Below, piece by piece: positions 46,401-53,200 of a DNA stretch of 64,000 bases (the stretch's first letter is position 1; every line of letters starts with the position of its first letter). The position numbers and the translations under genes were made by a program. The notes under the pieces were generated by a model. It made no database searches. It had not been told where the DNA came from and was given only the letters and a program-made list of their open reading frames with translations. This DNA is from CAZCVI01 sp964502145 (lineage in GTDB: Bacteria; Acidobacteriota; Aminicenantia; UBA2199), in contig CAZCVI010000002.1 in assembly GCA_964502145.1 (NCBI GenBank), positions 124,001 through 188,000 of the forward strand, given 5' to 3'.

Positions 46401-49400
46401 CACCTATGCTGGCGATCTGTTGGCCTTTGAAATTGATCGTGCAGAGACTTCGGCGTTAAATCATTTCGCCAGTCAGCAGGGGGTCACATTGTACATGGTG
46501 TTGCTCTGCTTAACCACTATCCTTTTAGCCAAGTTAAGTGGTCAGGAAACCGTGGTCGTAGGAACTCCCATTGCCGGTCGTACCCATGCGGACCTGGGCC
46601 GGATTATCGGCATGTTTGTCAATACCCTGGCCATGAAGAATGAACCCAATGGCCAAAAAACTATCCAGGAATTTTTAAAGGAAGTCAAAGAAAACACCTT
46701 GAGTGCTTTTGCCAACCAGAACTACCAGTATGAAGAACTGGTCGAGCACCTGCCCATAGATCGCAGTCTAGGCCATAACCCCTTGTTTGACACCCTGTTG
46801 GTCTTGCAAAACATGGCTCTGCCCAATATCAATATTCCCGAATTGACCTTAACACCCTATCCGTATCATACCGGTTTGGTAAATTTTGATTTGACTTTCC
46901 TGTGTGTTGAAACCCCAGCTACCCTCTCGTTCACCCTTGAATACAGTACAGAACTCTTTAAAAAAGAAACCGCCCAACGCTTTATCGGTTTTTTCAAAAA
47001 GATATTAACCACCGTATTGGCGCACCCCGAAGGAAAAATATCCCAGATCGAGATAATATCCCAGCCAGAAAAAACCCAGATTTTATATGATTTCAACAAC
47101 ACCACCGTTACATACCCGGCCAACCAAACCCTTCCCCAATTATTTTCCGACCAAGCCGCACGAACCCCAGACCATATCGCCATTATTGGTCCCACCCTGG
47201 CTCTAACCCACTGCCAATTAACCTACTCCCAATTAAACGAAGCATCCAATCGCCTCGCCCATTGGTTACTTTCCACTGGCGTCCGTCCCAATACCATCGT
47301 CGCCATCATGATCGAACGTTCCATTGAATTGATCATCGGCATTATCGGCATATTAGAATCCGGTGCCGCCTATCTTCCCATCGATCCCCAATACCCCGAG
47401 GAGCGAAAACAATATATACTAGCAGACAGCAATACAACCCTCATCCTAACCCAACACTCCATCCAACAAGCCATTCCCATCACTCCCATCACTCCCAACA
47501 CTCCCATAATTCCCATACTTCCCATCACTCCCATAAATCTCGCCTATATCATCTACACTTCCGGTTCCACCGGCAGACCCAAGGGCGTCATGGTAGACCA
47601 TCACAGCATCGCCAACACCTTGTATTACCGCTGCCAGGAATATCGTATCGTGCCCAGTGATCGTGTACTCCAATTGTTTTCCTTTGCTTTTGATGGATTT
47701 CTCACCTCTTGTTTTACCCCCCTGCTTTCTGGCGCATCTGTCGTGCAGTTAAGCCAGGAGGACATAAAAGATATCTTCCGTATCAAAGAGATGATTGTCG
47801 CCCAACGAATCACCCACTTTATCGCTGTCCCGTCCCTGTACCGCTCTTTATTGGAAGTCGCCACTGCCCTTGAGTTATCCCACCTAAAAATCGTAACCCT
47901 TGCCGGTGAGCAGGTGCCCCCCGACCTCGTGGTAAAAAGTAAGTCTTTAAACCCCTTGTTGGAATTGGTCAATGAGTACGGTCCCACCGAGAGCAGTGTC
48001 CTGACCTCCATACACAGAAACCTCGAACCCGGTGCCATTATTTCCATCGGTAAACCCATAGCCAATACCCGGATTTATATTCTTGATCAAGATGATCATG
48101 TTGCCCCCATCGGGTTACCCGGTCAACTCGTTATATCTGGTCTTGGTTTGGCCCGCGGGTATCTCAATAATCCCCAACTCACCGCCGCTACATTTTTCTC
48201 TTTAGCCCATTCAGCCACCTTCGCCACCCTCTCACCAAAACTCTATAAGAGCGGTGATTTGGCCCGCTGGTTGCCAGATGGAAACATAGAGTTCCTCGGT
48301 CGCATTGATCAGCAGGTTAAAATCCGTGGCTTCCGTATTGAATTGGGCGAGATCGAAAACCAACTGCTTCGCCATCCCCAGATCAAAGAGGCAGTAGTGG
48401 ATGTTAGAACCGAAAACAGCGGCGATCACTATTTATGCGCTTATATTGTCACCCAGGGCGAATGGGACATCTCCCAGGCAAGAGAATATCTGGCCAAGAC
48501 CTTACCCGATTACATGATTCCCGCGCATTTTGTCGCCTTGGAGAAAATCCCCTTGTCCCCCACTGGCAAGATTCTACGTTCAGCCTTACCCCAACCGCAA
48601 TTAAAAAGCGCGGCCCAGTACGTGCCCCCCCGCAATGACATAGAACAACAATTGGTAGAGATATGGACCGAGATTTTGGGCAGTGATCCATTGTTTGCCT
48701 CTTTTTTACATCCCTCTATAGGCATTGATGATAACTTTTTCCATCTCGGTGGGCACTCCTTAAAAGCCATGACCATGGTCACCAAGCTCCATAAAGCCCT
48801 AAATGTTAAAGTGCCCTTGGTGGAAGTCTTTAAAACCTTGACCATCAGGAAACTGGCCGCCTATATTTTAGGTTTAAAAAAAGAGTTATACACCGCCATC
48901 CAACCCGCTGAAACCAGAGAGTATTATGACTTATCCTCTGCCCAGCGCCGGTTTTATATCTTGCAGCAAATGGAGCTGGACAGTTTTGCCTACAACAATT
49001 TTTCCGTCATGGTTTTGGACGGATTATTTGATAAAGAGAAATTTGGCCACGCGTTAAACCAATTGATCGCCAGACATGACAGTTTAAGAACCTCTTTTGA
49101 ATTAATCGGAGGTGAACCTTTCCAAAAGATACATCAACAAGTAGTCGCGGAAATCGCTTATTTTGATTTCACCCCTCCCGGAAAAAGTCAGCTCTTAGAA
49201 TCCACCATCCAACATTTTAACCGTCCTTTTGATTTATCTCATGCCCCCTTGCTCAGGTTCGGCATTATTCTCGTGGAGCAGCAAAAATCCTTGTTGCTGT
49301 TAAGCCTCCACCATATCATCAGTGACGGCACATCCATCGGCACCTTTATGAACGAGTTAATTTATTTATACCTGGGCCGAGAACTCCCACCCCTGCGATT

Positions 49401-50271
49401 GCAATATCACGATTTCTCCCAGTGGCAAAAAAACCTCCTGGTTTCCGGGGCATTAAAGACCCAGGAAGAATACTGGTTAAAAGTTTTTGCCGGGGAACTG
49501 CCCGTTCTTGAAATGCCCACCGATTACCCCAGACCAGCCGTGCAAAGTTTTGCCGGTCACAGTATCGATTTCTTTCTGGAGGAAGATGTCGCCCGGCAGT
49601 TGGAAACCCTGGTGAAAGAAACTGGCACCACGTTATATATTTTGTTATTGGCCCTGTACAGTATCTTGTTAAGCAAATTTACCGGGCAGAAAGACATCAT
49701 CATCGGCTCTCCTATTGCCGGGCGCAACCACGCTGATTTAGAAGGGCTGATCGGGTTATTCATTGAGACCATCGTGATCCGCTGTTTTCCCCTCGGAGAT
49801 AAACCCTTTTTGGAATTCTTGGCAGAGGTGAAAAGCAATACCTTTAATGCCTATGAGAACCAGGGTTATCCCTTCGGGGAATTATTAAAGCACGTGGGCA
49901 CCCAGCAGTGGGATGGCAGTCGGAACCCCTTGTTTGATGCCATGTTAATTGTTCAGAATGTCACCCAGGATTTTAAAGTGATGTTATTGGAAGATGTAAA
50001 GATCAGCCCTTATGTGGCCAGTGACCACCGGGTCTCTAAAATGGATATTACCCTGGAGGTCATCGAAGCCCCCGGCAGAATTCATTGTAACCTGGAATAC
50101 TGTACCGCGCTATTCACACACGAGACCATGGCAGCCTTTATCGCTTCTTTTCAGAAAATCGTGGCCATTGTTTTAGAAAATAATAACATAAGATTGCAAG
50201 ACATCCAATTGTCCCATGAATTAAAAGGTGCCACCGCCTCTATTTACGATGACGCCGAAATAGAGTTTTAA
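31453..50271 (+). CDS. Giant hybrid NRPS-PKS with a radical SAM-interrupted adenylation domain
   Basis: The 6272-aa assembly line reads by residue as follows. C (10-450, HHIIYDG at 145), A (470-958), PCP (Ser1016). C (1072-1510), A (1543-2586, interrupted at about 1650-2206 by a radical SAM/B12-like cassette), PCP (Ser2634). C (2686-3110), A (3125-3625), PCP (Ser3674). KS (3744-4175; Cys3916, His4052, His4094), AT (4273-4590, GYSFGEY), ACP (Ser4721), with no reductive domains. C (4780-5200), A (5224-5716), PCP (Ser5769). Terminal C (5820-6245) and a short acidic tail. All C domains keep HHxxxDG. Eye-read specificity codes are DADNIGHVEK (unassigned), DVQFIAHVVK (proline-like), DWWHCGMIIK (unassigned) and DGTITAEVLK (tyrosine-like). 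No E or TE domain is present. The gene lies 2 nt from the next NRPS-PKS gene, so co-transcription is likely. Confidence 0.95.
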   Translation: MSQLERKKIADILMLTHLQEGILFHYLQEPKSAQYFEQLSLEISGEINLELFKTAWHTVIQTNEMLRTVFRWEKMEKPTQIILKEHTCDITFYDLTDEATNRQKSRLQEIKDKDKQTPFDLQEVPMRIMLCKLGTHDYEMIISNHHIIYDGWSNGIILKEFFRAYYGLSAGKPALLPDKPSFKEFIKWLQNEDKYEKDKQKAFWRDYLAGLDGQTELPLKNIKNRKNTGSKQVEHYSLVLEPELKERLEAFAKTKRFTLAGVFYTVWGLLLHQYCNSQDVLFGTTVAGRSARIKGIEEMVGLFINTIPLRIQTTPGEKMVAVVSGVDHALQARELFENTPLLDIRNYSGLSGYVSLFDTLVVIENYPLDSRLLPEESGLSVHAFTIAEMTHYDLTVGIVLFNEIAVTFSYNPELFAQEMIAHLAGHFLSLVQMIIENGEQDICAIEIISPEEKHRVLYEFNNTAAEYPSNKTIPQLFMEQSARTPDYIALIWEKSGACHISYAELNELSNRLAYWLQTEGIRPDTIVAIMVNRSIEMIVGLMGILKAGAAYLPINPEYPAERIQFMLQDSTAKIVLTEPIIQATTSHIPIPPIIPIIPIPPITPSNLAYVIYTSGTTGKPKGVLVEHQNAVNVVCWLGRKYQLNPDTHIILMSDYTFDASIDQIFGALLHGASLYIASKEFMLDMDALRHYINKNRINFINFVPLVLNELLGYREKLPSLNTVISGAERLDDTIKDNILKRGYHLYNHYGPTETTVETLVFTCTDAPVYLGKPIANTKIYILDQWEHIVPIGVPGELYIAGAGLARGYLNRSDLTAEKFVATPHGVENDPVSRTYRTGDLGCWLPDGNIAFLGRIDQQVKIRGFRVELGEIEAQLRTFPEIKQVVVSAKEDNRGDKTLCAYIVSRQLSTGPTAPLDPAVLTTYLAGILPDYMIPAYYVQLAEIPLLPNGKVDRKNLPEPVFIATQAYQEPRHELDRRLQTIWTSVLFGNVLSEDSSAPPPKPIGIDDNFFHMGGHSLKIMNMAAKIHKELNLEIPVQELFTHPTIRVLANYINTREHTKNITKNNFAEIAAIEVKEYYPLSSAQKRVYILYLMETDSINYNMHEVFRLEGELDVGRLEKSFTQLIRRHESLRTSFFLLHDEPVQKIVAASDVPFASEFFDPNEKDTLVEPALNDTALMENTTVYDINQRFLRPFDLTQAPLFRVGLIKIAKNSHILMAGMHHIISDGISIDLFITDFVALYRGQNLPPLPIQYKEYAHWQHQKKAQGAFNSQRSYWLHEFAGELPVLTMPYDFPRPAVQSFAGDKYYFNLPAYETKTLIKRCQEEAVTLFMMLSAIYYVMLWKLSGAEEIVVGSPTAGRRHADLESILGMFVNTLAVKTSPAKETRFKPFLAQVKQKNLAAFENQEYQFDDLVEELLPARDLGRNPLFDMMFILQNMTGTTNTAINIPGLKITRLPFETHIAPFDFYLMAEERQESIYFTVGYCTKLFTLETVRRFMGYYREILATVVTQPEVELARIDILSPAEKRQLVQEFNNTQRPYPQGQTIPQWFAEQAARTPEAIAVVGEGVITYRELNQRANQLAHLLRQKGVAPDTIVALFMFRSIQMVVGILGILKAGGAYLPINPVYPGQRVLSILEDSGGNYFISDEKTSRPLSFTGLQRLDVPEVTPLVTAKRPQITNFDSLPHPDRTLIDYSKYHRYIGIAPAKYTVSIQATRGCPYQCAYCHKIWPKTHVMRRAEDIFAEISACYQAGVKRFVFIDDVFNLNKKNSGQLFQTLIDHHYDVQLFFPNGLRGDILTPDFIDLMIEAGTVNIDLALETASPRLQKLINKQLNLEKFAANVHYITQKHPHVVLEMEMMIGFPTETEAEALQTLELLQSFKWVHFPNLNILKIYPNTDMAQLAIENGVSRKLIHSSTTLAFHELPETLPFSKDFVREYQARFTNQYFLSQERLRHVLKQQVKSFTADELVQKYDSYLPVEIKSFADILKCADISSAALGPIEFIPEARFAAPDFNQRIKAFFPSRPSSENAFRLLFLDLSQSFRADMGHTLYDVGAEPLGLMYLASYLQEQLGPHVRVKVLKSRIDFDSYAQLQEQITLFQPHLIGLRTLSLYKDFFHRTVSLLRQWGITAPIIAGGPYATSDYKQMLQDPHIHLAVLGEGEATTLHLVKEMMTKNNTWPADDVLETIPGLAFIRQSERMLTTAPQRQVLLLDQISGPLAHFPTTNPQNVNHPGDLLYLISTSGSTGKPKSVMVEHRTLVNLLHFQFHHTAIHFSRVLQFAAIGFDVSVQEIFSALLAGGTLYLPDEDMKSDVPRLFQFIQQNQIEILFLPPAFLNFVFSDPDYIPLFPDCVRHIIAAGEQLIVNEALRLFLKQRHVYLHNHYGPSETHVVTTLTMDPTQEIPHFPGIGSPVSNTGIYILDSQSNLLPLGVSGELNIGGIQVGRGYLGNVALTAEKFVPNPFVPGDRLYRTGDMARWWSNGSIQFLGRLDFQIKIRGFRIEPGEIEGQLKKHPDIKETIVLALADNKGELYLVAYVVLQPQTTMPLLREFLLNRLPDYMVPAHFIPLARIPLNASGKVDRHALPPPENTPGNGHVAPRDPMEKKLAAIWCTVLGKDVAQDTVSIDDNFFQMGGHSLKATALTSRLAKEFHVKVPLVEIFKEPTIRGLSGYIAHSMVEQYAGITPVEEQEYYPLSSAQKRLHFLQQMDKAGTTYHLTSNWLLEGVVAKNHLEQSLLKLLQRHESLRTSFDIIAEEPVQIIHPKLAFVIEDEHATMDSFLRPFALSHAPLLRVGLVKIAAEKFLLLVDMHHIISDGLSMDILSREFTALLAGVELPPLRLQYKDYAAWQSSEKESPHFRQQELFWQQEFSGAIPVLDLPVDYSRPPVQSFAGASLPFALSRDSVVSLQAIAVEASATMYMVLLTCYTIFLAKMSNQEDIVIGTPIAGRRHADLEKIIGMFVNTLVLRNYPVAEKKFSDFLAEVKERTLKAFENQEYPYEDLVDKVTITRDVCRNPLFDTMFVLQNATPPPVDIPGLKIAPVPQENKTAKFDLTLTAVETPEKIELNFEYCTKLFKKESIHRFITYFTNIIDSVLADPFIVLGQIPLLSPAQREQLLVEINAPAIRYPNFKTIQGLFAEQVKKTPDRPALTGIRYDQAETHLTYRQLDQLSRQLAHQLTGRGLGPNKRAAIMVGRNVEMIIAILGIIQAGAAYVPLDPQAPVERLHYVLADCGAELLLTFRPLAARLAPAIDTLYLEEFTTLPATPPDAVLSGHPDDLAYIIYTSGSTGRPKGVPICHRNVSPLLFWGYRYLGICRLDRVIQSPSYYFDWSVWEIFITLTSGAHLVMISEELVLDPPALVEFIRQHAITTLHITPTQLSYLVNSRRPMLSLHHLCIGAEKLTYDLVARALPLLATDCRIYNMYGPTEATIISAVAEIDREQIPFYLKLPSIPIGHTIANTTLFVLDHSMNPCPIHVVGELYIAGDALARGYLNDPEKTVASFVTNPFAEICGPYLYKTGDRVRRLEDGSILFLGRADDQVKIRGYRIELGEIENWLLHYPHVKDALVLVKADHLQEKYLCAYVACPIELDTAELRDFLAARLPAYMIPAHFITLEHMPLNPNGKVDKKRLPLPEMQTSPQVVAPKNDLEKTILSIWQDVLGLDHVGTTDNYFERGGNSMNIVKVSHRLKSVLNRDIPVMDLFRYPTIKTLAAYLNQSPGHVPFTPSEIGESLLLNQPEIPRHESVSTTPAIAVIGMAGRLPGANTISAFWNNLKHGVESIAFFSPAEFADNGGDPRSVNLPNYVKTRCDLQDIQYFDSSFFGYTPVEAEIIDPQMRLFHECVWEAFEDAGYESGSYAGRIGLYSGGESSSFWETLTSLSQIGQLMNPLILGNLNNKDYLSSRIAYKFNLRGPSVTMNTACSTSLVAIHFAVQGLLNRECEIALAGGVRVMLPGKTGYLYQEGMIQSPDGHCRAFDARANGTVGGDGVGVVVLKTLARAQVDGDHIYAVIKGSAINNDGIGKVGYHAPSINGQAAAIRAACANAAIDPGSIGYIETHGTGTQLGDTVEIEALKLVFNALVLPQHKNTCAIGSVKTNFGHLGSAAGVAGFIKTVLTLKHRLIPPSLHFERPNPKIDFENSPFYVNTQLTPWPSTLLPARASVSSFGIGGTNAHIILEAVAPTSPAFPASARPDQLLLLSARTPAALHTMSVNLLEYLKENPVLSLADVAYTLQVGRKRMAIRRKLVCSTSAQVIDQLAASGPAHVGAYTALVADEDRKVIFMFPGLGAQHVNMGRGLYHTEPIFRDVMDRCFAILKDLYPVDIKEILYPAGEISPASNSQFHSFEVEQLVLFVFEYALARLILSWGIQPHAMIGYSFGEYVAACLAGVFRLQDILKLLVVRGRLISQLPAGAMLSVPLPVEAVQPFLPAELSIAIDNRSSCVVSGPAQAVASFAQQMKAKKLLCPPFESPFAAHSSQLDPILAEFHKEVATISLQTPQIPYISTCTGTWITVADAQSPEYWVKQLRSTVYFVRGIHQIIEGVSPVFLEMGPGRDMSALVNREITAKTGIQTMNLLRHRGSLKERTDEDYLLDKIGRLWLYGVNIDWQAYHSGQRRSRLSLPTYPFEKKRAWKIMENYHAGQYSYLPGAPGAPESSHPAQGTPLAETPGDHWTQEPPHLEWNARPQLSTSYVAPRDEVQQVLLDIWQHFFGIQEIGITDDFFELGGDSLKATTLLSTLHKEANILVPLTYFFDNPTIEKIAAYAITSENDADPGEKEFHAIQLLEQKEYYPLSSAQKRMTFFQQLDQTSIGYNLVLANTIQGNLDTLKLAAIFTKLSARHEILRTSIEEIQGETVQRIHPHIAATLITGHGESPEVFIAQFIRPFDLARAPLMRVGLLSMAEQQYLLIVDMHHIISDGTSLAVLIGEFLALYQEKELPVLLLQYKDYAVWQNQEMAGGLFVSQRDYWIKTFAGEVPVLELPYDCIRPLDRTYAGDLLAFEIDRAETSALNHFASQQGVTLYMVLLCLTTILLAKLSGQETVVVGTPIAGRTHADLGRIIGMFVNTLAMKNEPNGQKTIQEFLKEVKENTLSAFANQNYQYEELVEHLPIDRSLGHNPLFDTLLVLQNMALPNINIPELTLTPYPYHTGLVNFDLTFLCVETPATLSFTLEYSTELFKKETAQRFIGFFKKILTTVLAHPEGKISQIEIISQPEKTQILYDFNNTTVTYPANQTLPQLFSDQAARTPDHIAIIGPTLALTHCQLTYSQLNEASNRLAHWLLSTGVRPNTIVAIMIERSIELIIGIIGILESGAAYLPIDPQYPEERKQYILADSNTTLILTQHSIQQAIPITPITPNTPIIPILPITPINLAYIIYTSGSTGRPKGVMVDHHSIANTLYYRCQEYRIVPSDRVLQLFSFAFDGFLTSCFTPLLSGASVVQLSQEDIKDIFRIKEMIVAQRITHFIAVPSLYRSLLEVATALELSHLKIVTLAGEQVPPDLVVKSKSLNPLLELVNEYGPTESSVLTSIHRNLEPGAIISIGKPIANTRIYILDQDDHVAPIGLPGQLVISGLGLARGYLNNPQLTAATFFSLAHSATFATLSPKLYKSGDLARWLPDGNIEFLGRIDQQVKIRGFRIELGEIENQLLRHPQIKEAVVDVRTENSGDHYLCAYIVTQGEWDISQAREYLAKTLPDYMIPAHFVALEKIPLSPTGKILRSALPQPQLKSAAQYVPPRNDIEQQLVEIWTEILGSDPLFASFLHPSIGIDDNFFHLGGHSLKAMTMVTKLHKALNVKVPLVEVFKTLTIRKLAAYILGLKKELYTAIQPAETREYYDLSSAQRRFYILQQMELDSFAYNNFSVMVLDGLFDKEKFGHALNQLIARHDSLRTSFELIGGEPFQKIHQQVVAEIAYFDFTPPGKSQLLESTIQHFNRPFDLSHAPLLRFGIILVEQQKSLLLLSLHHIISDGTSIGTFMNELIYLYLGRELPPLRLQYHDFSQWQKNLLVSGALKTQEEYWLKVFAGELPVLEMPTDYPRPAVQSFAGHSIDFFLEEDVARQLETLVKETGTTLYILLLALYSILLSKFTGQKDIIIGSPIAGRNHADLEGLIGLFIETIVIRCFPLGDKPFLEFLAEVKSNTFNAYENQGYPFGELLKHVGTQQWDGSRNPLFDAMLIVQNVTQDFKVMLLEDVKISPYVASDHRVSKMDITLEVIEAPGRIHCNLEYCTALFTHETMAAFIASFQKIVAIVLENNNIRLQDIQLSHELKGATASIYDDAEIEF
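33205..33267 (+). repeat. 9-bp tandem repeats inside the first adenylation domain
   Basis: Seven units of the type ATTCCCATA/CCTCCCATA run in frame and encode an Ile/Pro linker (IPIPPIIPIIPIPPITP in outline). It lies directly before core motif A3 (LAYVIYTSGTTGKPKG). The sequence is the complement of the array at 22584. Confidence 0.92.
36400..38070 (+). other. Radical SAM plus B12-binding-like cassette embedded in an adenylation domain
   Basis: This region (residues about 1650-2206 of the NRPS) separates core A2 (GILKAGGAYLPINPVYP) from core A3 (LLYLISTSGSTGKPKS). It starts with the linker typical of B12-type radical SAM enzymes (FDSLPHPDRTLIDY). Then comes ATRGCPYQCAYCHKIWPK with Cys1718, 1722 and 1725 (CX3CX2C), FVFIDDVFN, LRGDILTPDFIDLM, LALETASPRLQKLINK and MMIGFPTETEAEAL. 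After about 130 residues a B12-binding-like fold follows (about 2031-2175: GAEPLGLMYLASYL, HLIGLRTLSLY, APIIAGGPYATSDY, LAVLGEGEAT). It lacks the DxHxxG motif, as many B12 radical SAM enzymes do. The frame is open throughout. Confidence 0.9.
47473..47535 (+). repeat. 9-bp tandem repeats inside the fourth adenylation domain
   Basis: Seven units of the type ATTCCCATC/ACTCCCATC encode an Ile/Thr/Pro linker (IPITPITPNTPIIPILPITP). It lies directly before core A3 (LAYIIYTSGSTGRPKG), at the same structural site as the array at 33205 and the radical SAM insertion at 36400. Confidence 0.92.
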
Positions 50272-50294
50272 CAATGTCTAAAGGAAAAGAAACC

Positions 50295-53200
50295 ATGAGA
50301 AAACAAACCAATGCCCCCTCCAAACTAGCTTTTGTTTTTCCCGGAATTGGTTCTTTATGGAAACAAATGGGCCTTCGCTTATTACAAGAAGACGTTTTTC
50401 GCACGACGATCCAGGAATGCGATGAGGCCTTTCGTTTGAATCCCTCAGTCGCTTGGTCAATTGTAGAAGAGATCAACGCCCCGGTAGCGCTTTCAAGAAT
50501 CGAAGATATCTGTATCGGTTATCCCTGCGGCTTGGCTATTGAGATAGCCTTAACCGCCTTATTAAAAAGCCGTGGTATCCTCCCCCATGCTGTAATCGGT
50601 CACAGTGGTGGCGAAATTCCCGCGGCTTATGCCGCAGGCATTCTGAATTTACCCGATGCCTTTCGCGCTATCTGGGGTCACTATATGGAAATGAGCAAAA
50701 GAAACAACGCGGTCAACATGGCCTATATCGGCTTGCCCGTAACCAAAGTGGCGCAAACCATACAACTCCACCACGCCCAATCCCGCATATTCATCGCCGC
50801 TGTAAACAGTCCTAAATCCACCATCATCTCCGGTCACACAGACGCCATTAAACCCCTGCTGGAATCTCTCGCCAAAGAAAAAGTATTTTGCCGCATCTTG
50901 GACACCCTGGGCGCGTTTCATTCTCCGATCATGGAAGAGAATAGAACGGAAATTTATACCCGCTTAAAAGACATCCAAGCCAAAGAAGCCACCATCCCCT
51001 TTTACTCCTCCCTGTTAGGCAAATTGGGACACGATAATCTTGCGCTACCCTTGTACTGCACCAATCTGATGATACAACCCGTGTTGTTTGCCGATGGCAT
51101 TCAAGCCCTGATTAAAGATGGCTATACCACCTTTTTAGAGATCAGCCCCCATCCCGTTCTTTCCAGAAATATCCAGGAAATACTCGAAGCATGCAACCTA
51201 GAGAACGCACAGGTTCTGCCAACCTTAAAACGCGATGAGGACGACAAAAGAATGTTCGCAGAATGTCTCGACCATCTTGCCACAGCCCACCCCGCATCAC
51301 ACACTTTCTTTTCGTCCCCGCCACCCACCATTGACCCCGCCCAAAAGAAAGCCTTTATCGTAACAACAATCACCCAATCCATCCAGGACCTTTTAAAATG
51401 CCCCCCTGTTTCCCCTGTGGATGTCTACCTCGGTTTTTTTGATATGGGCTTTGATAGCATGAAAGCATTACAATTTAAAGATATATTATCCCAACGACTC
51501 GGTTTATCTCTCCCCGTGACCTTGATCTTTGATTATCCTGATATTCATTCCCTGAGCCACTATTTACTCTCCAGATTTACCCTATCAACCCCTGCCACAG
51601 AGGACAATAACCCGCTCCTTGAAACCAGTACAGAACCCATCGCCATCGTTGGCATGGCGTGTCGTTTTCCTGGTGGTGCCAATACCCTCGATACCTTCTG
51701 GGACCTATTAAAAAACGGGCGGGATACCGTAAGCGATATCCCCGAGGAGCGTTGGAATGGTCAGATGTATTATTCTCCAGAGATCACACCCGGAAAAACC
51801 AACACCCACCGGGGAAATTTTATTTCTGGTATTGATATCACCACCTTTGACGCCAATTTTTTCAAGATTTCACCCAAGGAAGCCAGAGCATTGGACCCCC
51901 AGCATCGGCTTCTTTTAGAAGTAACTGTTGAAGCTTTGGAAAATGCCGCCATTCCGCTGTTAAGTATCAGAGATAAACAAGTCGGCGTGTTTATCGGCAT
52001 ATGTTCCGATGATTATAAATTAGCCCACCTCCATGCCGCCGATTTAACCCACATGGATGCATACGCCGCCTCTGGTTCCATGCTTGGACCCGCCGCGGGC
52101 AGGATATCTTATTTCCTTGGGCTCAGAGGACCATCCCTGTCCGTTGATACCGCGTGCTCTTCTGCCCTGACCGCCCTTCATTATGCAGTGTTATCGCTCC
52201 GCCACCGTGAATGTGAGACCGTCATCACCGGTGGCGTAAACTGTTTGTTATCCCCTAATATGTTCGTGTATTTGAGCCAGCTCAATACCTTGTCCCAAGA
52301 TGGGACATGTAAAACCTTTGATGAAAAAGCCGATGGTTTTGGTAGGGGAGAAGGGTGTGGCGTTTTAGTATTAAAGCGCTTGTCCGATGCCCGGCGCGAC
52401 AACGATAATATCTGGGCCATTATCCAGGGTTCCGCCGTGAACCACGATGGCGCCAGTGCCGGTTTCACCGCTCCCAATGGCGTCGCCCAGCAAGAAGTGA
52501 TCCAAAAAGCCCTGTTAGATGCCCGTGTTTCCCCTGCCAGTGTCGATTATATTGAAACCCATGGAGCAGGCACGCCACTGGGCGACCCCATCGAAATACA
52601 AGCTATAGCGGAAGTATACGGTAAAAATCGGGCCCAAGATGTGCCCCTTCTCGTGGGCGCTGTAAAAACAAATATCGGACACTTGGAAGCTGCCGCTGGC
52701 GTAGCTGGAATGATCAAAACCATCCTCTCCTTACATCACCACATCATCCCCCCTCACCTCCATGTCTCCCACCCCAACCCCCAGATCAACTGGGAACAGA
52801 TCCCGGTAAAAATAAATACCGGTTTAACCCCCTGGTTCCCCCGTGAGCAACCCAGGCGTGCCGCCATCAGCGGTTTTGGCTTCAGCGGAACCAATGCCCA
52901 CGTGATTATTCAAGAACCACCCCTTTGGGCAGATGAAACCAACACCACATCAGACCCATATCCCGTTCATATGTTGAATTTATCCGCCAAAACCCCCCGT
53001 GCCTTAAACGAATTGGCCCGGTTATACACGGACTATCTTTCCAATCCATCTTTGCCTGATTTAGGCGATATATGTTATACTGCTGCCACCGGTCGTTCTC
53101 ATTTTTCTTTTAGATATTCCGCCGTGGGCAAAGATGTTTCTGAAATCAAGCATAAGCTCGAATACTTCCTGGCCAATCAAACCAATCATTCCACTGTCAC

